From NCBI GenBank assembly GCA_013416405.1, contig JACCET010000010.1:1-64000 (forward strand): a stretch of 64,000 nucleotides of DNA, in the 5' to 3' direction. Below are positions 38,215-45,206 of the stretch, piece after piece; the stretch's first letter is position 1; each line of letters opens with the position of its first letter. The stretch comes from Alcaligenaceae bacterium (GTDB taxonomy: Bacteria; Pseudomonadota; Gammaproteobacteria; Burkholderiales; Burkholderiaceae_B). Under the pieces are notes generated by a model, which saw nothing but the letters and a program-made list of their open reading frames with translations, was not told the origin of the DNA and did not search any database. Both the position numbers and the translations under genes were made by a program.

Positions 38215-38303
38215 TTTCAATTGTGTGAAATGCGTGTTTGGTAACAAATTACCAGCATCCGGACGCAAAACGACCGACTCACGCACATTTTCAATATGTG
38301 AAA
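38215..38303. promoter_or_regulatory. Two TTTCA...TGAAA palindromes and a TGGTAA dyad upstream of the oxidase operon
   Basis: Within the 192-base spacer lie TTTCA-ATTGTG-TGAAA (38215-38230) and TTTCA-ATATG-TGAAA (38289-38303), and between them the perfect dyad TGGTAA-CAAA-TTACCA (38239-38254). The first two resemble palindromes at 41291-41303 and 44212-44225, which suggests shared control by the IclR-type regulator encoded at 43342-44178. The dyad TGGTAA...TTACCA is of a different type and may be for another regulator. Confidence 0.5.
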
Positions 38304-38377
38304 TGACCGCCGGCTCTGCTATTCGCTTAAGTGGGGTTTCGGCTTATCTTGGCATAAACCACTCTCACCTCCAGGCC

Positions 38378-39577
38378 ATGAATATACAAACAGCGATCAA
38401 TCTCGATGACATACGTACACTTGCCAAGCGCCGTCTGCCGCGTATTGCCTTCGATTTTATTGATGGGGGCGCCGACGACGAACGTTGCCTGCAGCGAAAT
38501 CGCGCAGCATTCGCACGCTATCAGCTGGTGCCCCGCTACTTGCGGGATGTCAGTCGCTGCGATCAGACCGTGCAGTTGCTGGGGCGCACCTACGCAAGTC
38601 CGATCGGCATTTCACCCAGCGGACTGGCTGGCCTGTGGCGCCCTGACGCAGACCTGATGCAGGCAGCAGCAGCACGGGATGCCAACGTACCTTTTCTGCT
38701 CTCTAGCGCAAGCAACAACGCCCTGGAAGAGGTGGTCGCCATCGCACCAGACCATGTGTGGTTCCAGATGTATTGCACGACAGATGAAAAAATCAATGAC
38801 GATCTGGTGCAGCGTGCCTTACGGGCCAAGGTCAGCACGCTGGTGGTTTCCGTAGACGTGCCCGTCAGCTCCAACCGCGAACGCAACCGGCGTAACGGTT
38901 TTTCACGGCCGTTTCGCATGACGCCAGCTGTCGTCATGGAAGCCATGATGCATCCCAGATGGGTGCTGCGTTACTTGCGCACGGGTGGCGTCCCCATGAT
39001 GCGCAATTGGGAGCCCTACGCCCCGAAAGGGGCCAATGCAGCCGATGTGGCTGATATGTATGGCACGCTGACACCCGCCCCCATGATCAATTGGGATCAC
39101 ATACGCCGTATACGTGATGCCTGGCAAGGGCCCCTGGTACTCAAGGGTCTCTTACACCCTGAAGACGCCCGCCTGGCTTCGGAACTGGGCGTCAATGCCC
39201 TGGTGGTTTCCAATCATGGCGGACGCCAACTGGACGCGGCCCCTGCCCCACTGGACATGCTGCCCGCCATCCACGCGGCGGTAGGCTCACGGCTGGATCT
39301 CATCCTGGACAGCGGTGTACGCCGAGGCTCCGACGTGGTCATTGCACGCTGCCTGGGCGCCAAGGCCTGCATATTCGCCCGACCCTCGCTTTATGCCGTA
39401 GCCGCCGGCGGCCAGGCCGGTGTAGACCGTGTCCTGCAAATCGTGCGCAATGAGATCAATATGGTGCTGACCCAGATAGGCTGCTCAAGCTTTGCATCGC
39501 TGGACAGCAGCTATCTATGGCCAGATAACCCAGCAGCGCCAACGCTTGCTGCCAACCCAAGCTACTCAAGAGCTTGA
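38378..39577 (+). CDS. FMN-dependent 2-hydroxyacid oxidase/dehydrogenase
   Basis: Member of the lactate dehydrogenase (LldD) / glycolate oxidase / mandelate dehydrogenase family; oxidises an L-2-hydroxyacid to the 2-oxoacid. Of 399 residues, the start RRLPRIAFDFIDGGADDE, the FMN site SPSGLAGLWRPDAD, the catalytic His-Gly-Gly motif SNHGGRQLDAAPAPLD and DSGVRRGSDVVIA are clear. The ATG at 38378 starts right before the family's N-terminal helix. It is the first gene of a plus-strand unit with the TauD-like and RraA-like genes (gaps 16 and 11 bases). Substrate unknown. Confidence 0.9.
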   Translation: MNIQTAINLDDIRTLAKRRLPRIAFDFIDGGADDERCLQRNRAAFARYQLVPRYLRDVSRCDQTVQLLGRTYASPIGISPSGLAGLWRPDADLMQAAAARDANVPFLLSSASNNALEEVVAIAPDHVWFQMYCTTDEKINDDLVQRALRAKVSTLVVSVDVPVSSNRERNRRNGFSRPFRMTPAVVMEAMMHPRWVLRYLRTGGVPMMRNWEPYAPKGANAADVADMYGTLTPAPMINWDHIRRIRDAWQGPLVLKGLLHPEDARLASELGVNALVVSNHGGRQLDAAPAPLDMLPAIHAAVGSRLDLILDSGVRRGSDVVIARCLGAKACIFARPSLYAVAAGGQAGVDRVLQIVRNEINMVLTQIGCSSFASLDSSYLWPDNPAAPTLAANPSYSRA

Positions 39578-39593
39578 AACAGGAGACCTTAAA

Positions 39594-40472
39594 ATGTCCA
39601 CCATTCAGACCTCTCCCTTGCATACGGACTTTGCCGTGCAGGTGCATGCAAATATCCCCGATATTCTCGAGGATCCAGACGCCATACAGCAGTTACGCGA
39701 AATCTGGCAGCGCTCTCCAGTCATGATTTTTCGCCGCCAGTCGCTGGATGAGTCCGAACTCGTACAATTGACCGCGCTATTCGGCACCTGCGATAAATCT
39801 GTGCGCAAAGACATACAGTCACCCTATCACCAGGAAATCATTTATTTCAGCACCCTGAAGTACGCAGATGGACGCTACATAGGCGGCTTTGCAGGGGGCG
39901 AAGACGTGGACTGGCACTCCGATCAAACCTACCAATTGCGCCCCGCCACCGGCGCCATCCTGTATGGCACCGAGGTGCCCCGCGATGGCGGCGACATCTA
40001 TTGGGCCAACCAATACGGCGCCTGGGAACGCTTGCCGCCCGACGTGCAGCAGCTCATAGACGGGCGCACGGGCACCTTTCGCTATGCAAAACGCTACGCC
40101 TTGCTCAATACCCTGGAACTGAAGGACAAGAGCAAAGCCAATGCCTTGATCAACCTGCCGGATGCGCATCACCCCCTGGTCCTCACCCACCCGAAAACGG
40201 GGCGCAAGGCCTTGTATGCCGACCCCACGACACTGGTGGCCATCGATGGCCTGACAGAGCAGGAAAGCGACGATGTGCTGCCTTTGCTTTTCGAGGCCGG
40301 CGGGCACCCTACGCTGGCTTATCGCCATAAGGTGCACAACGGCGACATGATGATGTGGGACAACGGCTGCACCATGCACCGACGCGATGAAATGCGGCTG
40401 GATCAGCCGCGCCTGATGAAGCGGACCACTTTCCGCCTTGCGCCCGACCAATACTGCCTGCCCCAGGCCTGA
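39594..40472 (+). CDS. TauD/TfdA-family 2-oxoglutarate-dependent dioxygenase
   Basis: Fe(II)/2-oxoglutarate hydroxylase. In 292 residues the iron ligands are visible as WHSDQTY (His-x-Asp, near residue 108) and the distal histidine in NGCTMHRRD (near 265), with the 2-oxoglutarate arginine in RTTFRLAP. Family members attack taurine, 2,4-D or other substituted acids; the target here is unknown. GGAG lies nine bases before the ATG. It lies between the hydroxyacid oxidase and the RraA-type aldolase, so it may introduce the hydroxyl group or open the substrate that these enzymes process. Confidence 0.88.
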   Translation: MSTIQTSPLHTDFAVQVHANIPDILEDPDAIQQLREIWQRSPVMIFRRQSLDESELVQLTALFGTCDKSVRKDIQSPYHQEIIYFSTLKYADGRYIGGFAGGEDVDWHSDQTYQLRPATGAILYGTEVPRDGGDIYWANQYGAWERLPPDVQQLIDGRTGTFRYAKRYALLNTLELKDKSKANALINLPDAHHPLVLTHPKTGRKALYADPTTLVAIDGLTEQESDDVLPLLFEAGGHPTLAYRHKVHNGDMMMWDNGCTMHRRDEMRLDQPRLMKRTTFRLAPDQYCLPQA

Positions 40473-40483
40473 CACGGAGAAAC

Positions 40484-41197
40484 ATGAACATGAGTACTTC
40501 CAAGGTTTATCTCAAGGTGCGCCGGGTGGATCCATCCGTAGTGCAAAGTGCGCAAAGCGTGACTGTTGCCGACGTCCATGAGTCCATGGGCATCACCGGC
40601 CGCTCGGCCTTGCTGGGCGCCCGCATGCGCCCGATCAGCGAACACCAGCCCAAGATAGCAGGCCCCGCCGTGACCGCGTTCTGCTGGCCAGGTGACAACC
40701 TGATGATGCACCGCGCCTTGTACCTTGCACAACCGGGCGACGTGCTGGTCGTAGTCTGCCAGGCAGAGCTGTCAGGTGCGCAATGGGGTGATGTAGCCAC
40801 TCGCTATGCATTGAAAAAGGGCCTGGCCGGCGTGGTTGTACAAGGCTGCGTGCGCGATGTCGATCAGGTGCGGGCACTGGGTATGCCCGTCTGGTCCACT
40901 CATATCTGGCCCATGCACCCCGACAAGCGTGGGCACGGTTACGTCAATGCCCCTGTCGTGTGTGAAGGCGTGGAAGTGCGGCCCGGCGATCTGATCGTGG
41001 CCGATGGCGATGCCGTCATTTGCGTTCCTCGTGACCAGGCGCAGTCCGTTGTAAGCGCCGCACAGGCCAAGATGCAGAAAGAAGAGGCGGCGGCGGAAAA
41101 GGTGCGTGCCGGCGCCTCGGTCTGGGACCTTAGCGGGGCCTCGGCCAGCTATGCCGATCTGGAAGTCGAAGAAATAGACGCGGCATTTGATGATTGA
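40484..41197 (+). CDS. RraA/HMG-aldolase-family lyase
   Basis: Likely 4-hydroxy-4-methyl-2-oxoglutarate or 4-carboxy-4-hydroxy-2-oxoadipate aldolase-type enzyme, or an oxaloacetate decarboxylase; the fold is shared with the RNase E regulator RraA. The key residues are in VVQGCVRDVDQV (Arg-Asp metal/substrate pair near residue 127) and AGPAVTAFCWPGDN. The 237-residue length and the metabolic neighbours favour the aldolase over the RNase regulator. It ends the hydroxyacid oxidase-dioxygenase unit. An inverted repeat follows at 41224-41266. Confidence 0.82.
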   Translation: MNMSTSKVYLKVRRVDPSVVQSAQSVTVADVHESMGITGRSALLGARMRPISEHQPKIAGPAVTAFCWPGDNLMMHRALYLAQPGDVLVVVCQAELSGAQWGDVATRYALKKGLAGVVVQGCVRDVDQVRALGMPVWSTHIWPMHPDKRGHGYVNAPVVCEGVEVRPGDLIVADGDAVICVPRDQAQSVVSAAQAKMQKEEAAAEKVRAGASVWDLSGASASYADLEVEEIDAAFDD

Positions 41198-41223
41198 ATC
41201 CACGGAAGCTCTGAGCAAGTCCC

Positions 41224-41266
41224 CTGTCTGGTTGATTTGTGTCCCTGAATTCAATTGACCAGACAG
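41224..41266. repeat. 9-base perfect inverted repeat after the aldolase gene
   Basis: CTGTCTGGT (41224-41232) pairs with ACCAGACAG (41258-41266) around a 25-base loop. No T-run follows. It could be a factor-dependent terminator of the 38378-41197 unit or an operator of the next one. Confidence 0.5.
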
Positions 41267-41290
41267 CACACCGGGCGCCCACGAAGAAAG

Positions 41291-41303
41291 TTCACACTGT
41301 GAA
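41291..41303. promoter_or_regulatory. Perfect palindrome TTCACA-C-TGTGAA
   Basis: This 13-base perfect palindrome lies 84 bases upstream of the alpha/beta hydrolase start. Close variants lie in front of the oxidase operon (38215 and 38289) and of the iclR gene (44212), which makes it a candidate operator for the IclR-family protein encoded at 43342-44178. Confidence 0.5.
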
Positions 41304-41386
41304 AAATTGTGGTTTGCCCCCGTTCAAGTTGCTTTCCTCCAAGGGTAATGTTGTATGCACCACACCGGAAAACCAGGAGACCAAGC

Positions 41387-42295
41387 GTGAGTCAAGACGC
41401 AGCCCAGACCTATGAGGTCAAGATCGAGGACGTTGAATATCTGCGTCACGACGTCCAGCCTCTGCTGGCGCGGCTCTACCTGCCCCAGGGCCCCGGCCCC
41501 TTCCCGCTGCTGGCGGAAATACACGGCGGCGCATGGTGCCGGGGCAACCGCCTGGATGAGGATCGCTTCAATCAGTCCCTGGCTCAACGCGGCATCGTTG
41601 TTGCAGCGCTGGATTTTCGCATGCCGCCGCAGGCCAGCTACCCGGCATCATTGGCCGACATCAACTATGGCATACGCTGGCTCAAGTCGCAGGCAACACG
41701 CTGGAACAGCTTGCCGAACCGTGTCAGCCTGATGGGCCTGTCCAGTGGTGGCCATCAGGCCATGCTTGCCGCCATGCGGCCGAACGACCCTCGTTATGCA
41801 AGCCTGCAGCTACCCGCAAATCATGCTGCCACAGACGCTCAGGTGGCCAGCGTCGTACTGTGCTGGCCAGTCATTCATCCTCTGGCTCGTTACCACTATG
41901 CACTTGCCCTGCAAGCCAGCGGCAAACCGTATCCGCAGGGTATAGATCGAGTCATACCCGATCACATCAAGTTTTGGGGCACCGAAGCGGCGATGGCCGA
42001 AGGCAGCCCTGAGCTTGCATTGGCCCAAGGCGAGCAAGCCGACAAACCACCCGTCCTGTACCTGCAAGGTGATCAAGATCTCATGCATCCCAGGGAACAG
42101 GCTGAAAGTTTCATTTCAATTTACAGAAAAGCAGGAGGTGATCTATCAGTACGCTGGTTTGCCGGTGAGGCCGAAGGCTTTGTCAATAAGCACCCAGACT
42201 CTTCCTCTACGGCGCAGGCCATAGAGGAAATCACGCAGTTCCTTGGCACCGGAAGCGGCAAAGATAATGCAGCATCATTAACCGGTACCAAATAA
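41387..42295 (+). CDS. Alpha/beta hydrolase (esterase/lactonase-like)
   Basis: A 302-residue serine hydrolase of the carboxylesterase (HSL-like) branch: oxyanion motif EIHGGAWCRGN near residue 45 and nucleophile elbow GLSSGGHQAM near 122. The acid and base residues are probably D in LQGDQDLMHP and the later His in VNKHPDSS. The GTG at 41387 has AGGAG six bases upstream and gives the right N-terminus; upstream ATGs do not. It is followed 22 bases later by a Bug receptor gene, so the substrate may be an imported ester or lactone. Confidence 0.88.
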   Translation: MSQDAAQTYEVKIEDVEYLRHDVQPLLARLYLPQGPGPFPLLAEIHGGAWCRGNRLDEDRFNQSLAQRGIVVAALDFRMPPQASYPASLADINYGIRWLKSQATRWNSLPNRVSLMGLSSGGHQAMLAAMRPNDPRYASLQLPANHAATDAQVASVVLCWPVIHPLARYHYALALQASGKPYPQGIDRVIPDHIKFWGTEAAMAEGSPELALAQGEQADKPPVLYLQGDQDLMHPREQAESFISIYRKAGGDLSVRWFAGEAEGFVNKHPDSSSTAQAIEEITQFLGTGSGKDNAASLTGTK

Positions 42296-42317
42296 AAAAT
42301 ATCAAGGAGACACTCAC

Positions 42318-43310
42318 ATGCGTAAAAACATGATCAAGCTCATGCTCGCCTCTTCGGCATTGGCAATGGGCGCTACCGCGGTAGCGCAAACAGACGCTGC
42401 CGGGTATCCGGACAGAACCGTAAAAATTATCGTCGCGGCAGGAACAGCCAGCAGCCCCGACTCCATCAGCCGCATGATTGCCGATGGCTTGACCAAAAAA
42501 TGGGGCCAGTCAGTCGTGGTCGAAAATGCAGCCGGTCTGGGCGGCATAATAGGCGCCGAACGCGCGTCCAGGGAGAAGCCCGACGGCTATACATTACTGC
42601 TGAGTACGATAGGTGCGATGGCTGTAGGCGTCAGCATTATGGACAAGATTCCCTACGATCCCGTCAAGGATTTTGAGCCCATTATCAACACCATGGCCAT
42701 GCCCAATCTACTCGTGGTGCATCCCAGCGTGCCGGTCAAAACCCTGGCCGAACTCATAGATTACGTAAAGAAAAATCCCGGCAAGCTGCGCTATGGCCAT
42801 CCCGGCATAGGAACCACCCCTCATCTTTCGGGCGAATTGCTGCAAGATATGGCCGGCATCAAAATGCAAGGCATTCCGTACAAAACCAGCGCGCAAATGA
42901 CGACCGACTTACTGGCCGGTCACTACGAGGTACTGTTCCACAACAGCTCGGTAATGGTGCCGCATATTGCCGCAGGCAGCGTGATTCCTCTGGGTATTAC
43001 CAGCCCAAAACGGGCGCAAAGCTTGCCCGACATACCCACTATCGCTGAAGCCAGCGACGCACTCAAGACCTTCGAGATCCATGCCTGGTTCGGCATGTAT
43101 GCCCCCGCTGGCACACCGGCAGACATAGTCAATAAAATCAACAAGGATGTGGCTGCCATACTGGCAGAGCCCAAAGTAACCGCCTGGGTAATAGAGCGTG
43201 GGGGCACCATAGGCGGTGGCAGCCCCGAGGCTCTGCGCGACTACCAGGCTGCAGAAACTACAAAATGGCGCAACCTAGTCGAAAAGGCCGGTCTTAAGCC
43301 CAAAAGCTGA
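42318..43310 (+). CDS. Bug-family tripartite tricarboxylate receptor
   Basis: Periplasmic solute-binding protein (330 residues) of the TctC/Bug family that is greatly expanded in Bordetella relatives. Residues 1-24 are a Sec signal peptide ending TAVAQ. The mature part shows YPDRTVKIIVAAG, SISRMIADGL, VVENAAGLGGIIGAE, and the loop DGYTLLLSTIGAM that forms the carboxylate pocket. The TctA/TctB membrane genes are not nearby, which is normal for orphan Bug receptors. It is probably co-transcribed with the alpha/beta hydrolase. Confidence 0.92.
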   Translation: MRKNMIKLMLASSALAMGATAVAQTDAAGYPDRTVKIIVAAGTASSPDSISRMIADGLTKKWGQSVVVENAAGLGGIIGAERASREKPDGYTLLLSTIGAMAVGVSIMDKIPYDPVKDFEPIINTMAMPNLLVVHPSVPVKTLAELIDYVKKNPGKLRYGHPGIGTTPHLSGELLQDMAGIKMQGIPYKTSAQMTTDLLAGHYEVLFHNSSVMVPHIAAGSVIPLGITSPKRAQSLPDIPTIAEASDALKTFEIHAWFGMYAPAGTPADIVNKINKDVAAILAEPKVTAWVIERGGTIGGGSPEALRDYQAAETTKWRNLVEKAGLKPKS

Positions 43311-43342
43311 TGCCCGTCGGGCACGGCTATCTACAGCCGTGC
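43311..43342. terminator. Bidirectional hairpins between the Bug receptor and IclR genes
   Basis: TGCCCG-T-CGGGCA (43311-43323) and GCACGGCT-ATCTAC-AGCCGTGC (43321-43342) are two overlapping hairpins in the 31-base convergent gap. The second has 8-base perfect arms. There is no T-run, so termination would be factor-assisted. Confidence 0.5.
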
Positions 43343-44178
43343 TACAGCTGCAGCGTGTGAGCAAGCTCGGACAACGCTGCAGCTTCGGACTTGAGTTCTT
43401 CATGTATCTGCGGCAGCCGCTCTTCACCATAAAGTTCTGCCGATCCCATCAGGCACAAGGCTGCAAACGCCTGATCGCCGGAATTGTGCACCGGTACCGC
43501 AAACGCATGCACGCCAGGCACGACGTCGCCCAAGTTCACGCCAAAACCATGACGCGCGGAACGCTCACGCATGGCTTGCAAGGCAGCCAAACGCCCCCCG
43601 CCTCTGGCGGTAACTTCCTGCATCACATTCTGCGACAGCACTTCGTGGGCTTCATCTTCAGGCAGGGTTTGCACAATGGCTATGCCGCCTGACGATGTAA
43701 ACAGAGGACGACGCGTTCCAGCGTGCACCATAAGACCGGGCAACGGCAGCGTGCCCGAGCGCACACTACAGACATATTCGCTGCCGCTGCGCAGCAGCAA
43801 CAAGCCTATTCCCGCCATGCGCTGTGCAAAGCTGGCCACGGCATTTTCAGCAGCACGCTGGAACTGCACACGGGCCGGATGCGCCATGCCCAGTTCGTAC
43901 ATCAGGGGACCGGGAATGTAGTGCCTGTCGCTGACACGCTGTTCAACCAGGCGCTCTTCCATCATGCACGCCAGCATGCGATGGACCGTTGCCTTATCGT
44001 GCTGGCTTGCCGCTGCAAGATCAGACAGCCGCCAGCCAAACTCGGGCTTGGAAGCGATCATCCGCATAAGCCGAATTCCCCGACCCAGGCTCTGGGTGCC
44101 GCTGCGCTGCGGCTGCCCTGCCTCGGCCATGTATGGATTTCCAACCATATCTGCAAGGTTCAAGCCGTGTAGCTTCAT
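43342..44178 (-). CDS. IclR-family transcriptional regulator
   Basis: A 278-residue regulator with an N-terminal winged helix (WRLSDLAAASQHDKATVHRML near residue 65) and a C-terminal effector-binding domain (ALCLMGS, GFGVNLGDVVPGVHAFAVPV). It is slightly longer than the usual 250 residues because of 40 extra N-terminal residues. It faces the Bug receptor gene and is divergent from the mutase operon, so it may control either or both. Candidate operators of related form occur at 38215, 38289, 41291 and 44212. Confidence 0.9.
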   Translation of the reverse strand: MKLHGLNLADMVGNPYMAEAGQPQRSGTQSLGRGIRLMRMIASKPEFGWRLSDLAAASQHDKATVHRMLACMMEERLVEQRVSDRHYIPGPLMYELGMAHPARVQFQRAAENAVASFAQRMAGIGLLLLRSGSEYVCSVRSGTLPLPGLMVHAGTRRPLFTSSGGIAIVQTLPEDEAHEVLSQNVMQEVTARGGGRLAALQAMRERSARHGFGVNLGDVVPGVHAFAVPVHNSGDQAFAALCLMGSAELYGEERLPQIHEELKSEAAALSELAHTLQL

Positions 44179-44211
44179 TTCCTTGTGCCTCCTGCCGATT
44201 AAGTTCTACAA

Positions 44212-44225
44212 TTCCACATTGTGAA
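44212..44225. promoter_or_regulatory. Palindrome TTCCACATTGTGAA upstream of iclR
   Basis: Imperfect palindrome 34 bases upstream of the iclR start, with the same TGTGAA half-site as the elements at 41291 and 38289. Placement suggests autoregulation. Confidence 0.4.
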
Positions 44226-44285
44226 TATATGTTTGCATTCATTCTACCCACAGAAAATAATTTCTGGCAATGTATGTATGGATGG

Positions 44286-44350
44286 TGGCATATTCTATGC
44301 TCGACATGTCTGAAATCATCTTGACAGGCTTTATTTTTATTCTTTATGAT
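44286..44350 (+). promoter_or_regulatory. Promoter region of the mutase operon
   Basis: TTGACA (44321-44326) and TATGAT (44345-44350) with an 18-base spacer form a strong sigma-70-like promoter, 77 bases ahead of the ATG. Slightly upstream, TGGCAT-ATTCT-ATGCTC (44286-44302) has the exact sigma-54 spacing with one mismatch in the -12 box, so dual control is possible but less certain. The surrounding 100 bases are AT-rich. Confidence 0.5.
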
Positions 44351-44426
44351 GAATTTATCAACAATAATATTCGTTATACCGAAATAAACACAGCAAGCTG
44401 CGCCCAACTCATAACAATGGCCTACC

Positions 44427-45206
44427 ATGCATCCCAGTGAAAACATCATAATCAAGAATCACGGCAACGGTCGCATCGACCTGACCATCAACCGGGCGGA
44501 CAAGCACAATGCCTTGTCCCGCAGCGTCCTTGCAGACCTGGCCCAGGCAGTTACCACGCAGGCGCAAGATCCTCAGACTCTATTTATTGTCATACAGGGC
44601 GCAGGCAACCGCTACTTTGCCGCAGGTGGCGACTTGGTCGATCTGTCCTCGGTCCGCAGCCCCGAAGCCACCAAGACCATGAGCGACGAGGCCAGGGGGG
44701 CGCTCGACACCATACGCGATTGCGAAGTGCCGGTTATCGCCTGCCTGAACGGCGATGCCATAGGCGGGGGCGCCGAGCTGTCGCTGGCCTGCGATATGCG
44801 CGTCATGGTATCCACGGCACGCATTGGATATATACATACCAAGCTTGCCATTACCCCCGCCTGGGGCGGCAGCACCGATTTATGCAATCTGGTGGGCTCT
44901 GCCCGCGCCTTGCGCATGATGACCCGCTGCGAAATGATTCCTGCCGATCTGGCCCTGCAATGGGGGCTGGCTGATGCTGTCCTGGGCGACGGCATAGCCG
45001 GCAACGACATGCAGAAATTCCTTGCACCATTGCTGCAACGTTCCGCCGCCATCATGCGTTGCCTGAAGCGCCAGACCCGCTCGGCACGACAGGGCAAAAG
45101 CTACGCCGAACGGCGCGAGGCCGAGCAACAGGATCTGATCGACACCTGGACCCACGACGACCACTGGAAGGCGGCAGACAACATTCTTTCCAAGGCTAAA
45201 CCATGA
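44427..45206 (+). CDS. Crotonase-fold protein, ECHDC1-like acyl-CoA decarboxylase candidate
   Basis: A 259-residue crotonase-superfamily protein. The oxyanion loops are NRYFAAGGDL (near 62) and GDAIGGGAELSLACD (near 110). The first catalytic Glu position is kept (E117), but the second is replaced by His137 in IGYIHTKLAITPAWGG. As I remember it, mammalian ethylmalonyl-CoA decarboxylase ECHDC1 shows the same pattern (a V/I-H-K/T stretch followed by xxIxPxWGG), so decarboxylation of a branched malonyl-CoA is more likely than hydration. First gene of the mutase operon; overlaps the mutase large subunit by 4 bases (ATGA). Confidence 0.75.
   Translation: MHPSENIIIKNHGNGRIDLTINRADKHNALSRSVLADLAQAVTTQAQDPQTLFIVIQGAGNRYFAAGGDLVDLSSVRSPEATKTMSDEARGALDTIRDCEVPVIACLNGDAIGGGAELSLACDMRVMVSTARIGYIHTKLAITPAWGGSTDLCNLVGSARALRMMTRCEMIPADLALQWGLADAVLGDGIAGNDMQKFLAPLLQRSAAIMRCLKRQTRSARQGKSYAERREAEQQDLIDTWTHDDHWKAADNILSKAKP

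Noticed and set aside
44179-44426. Cobalamin riboswitch in front of the B12 mutase operon
   Set aside because: I looked for the B12-box and the conserved GGGAA...GGTG core and found neither; the region is AT-rich with a plain sigma-70-like promoter.
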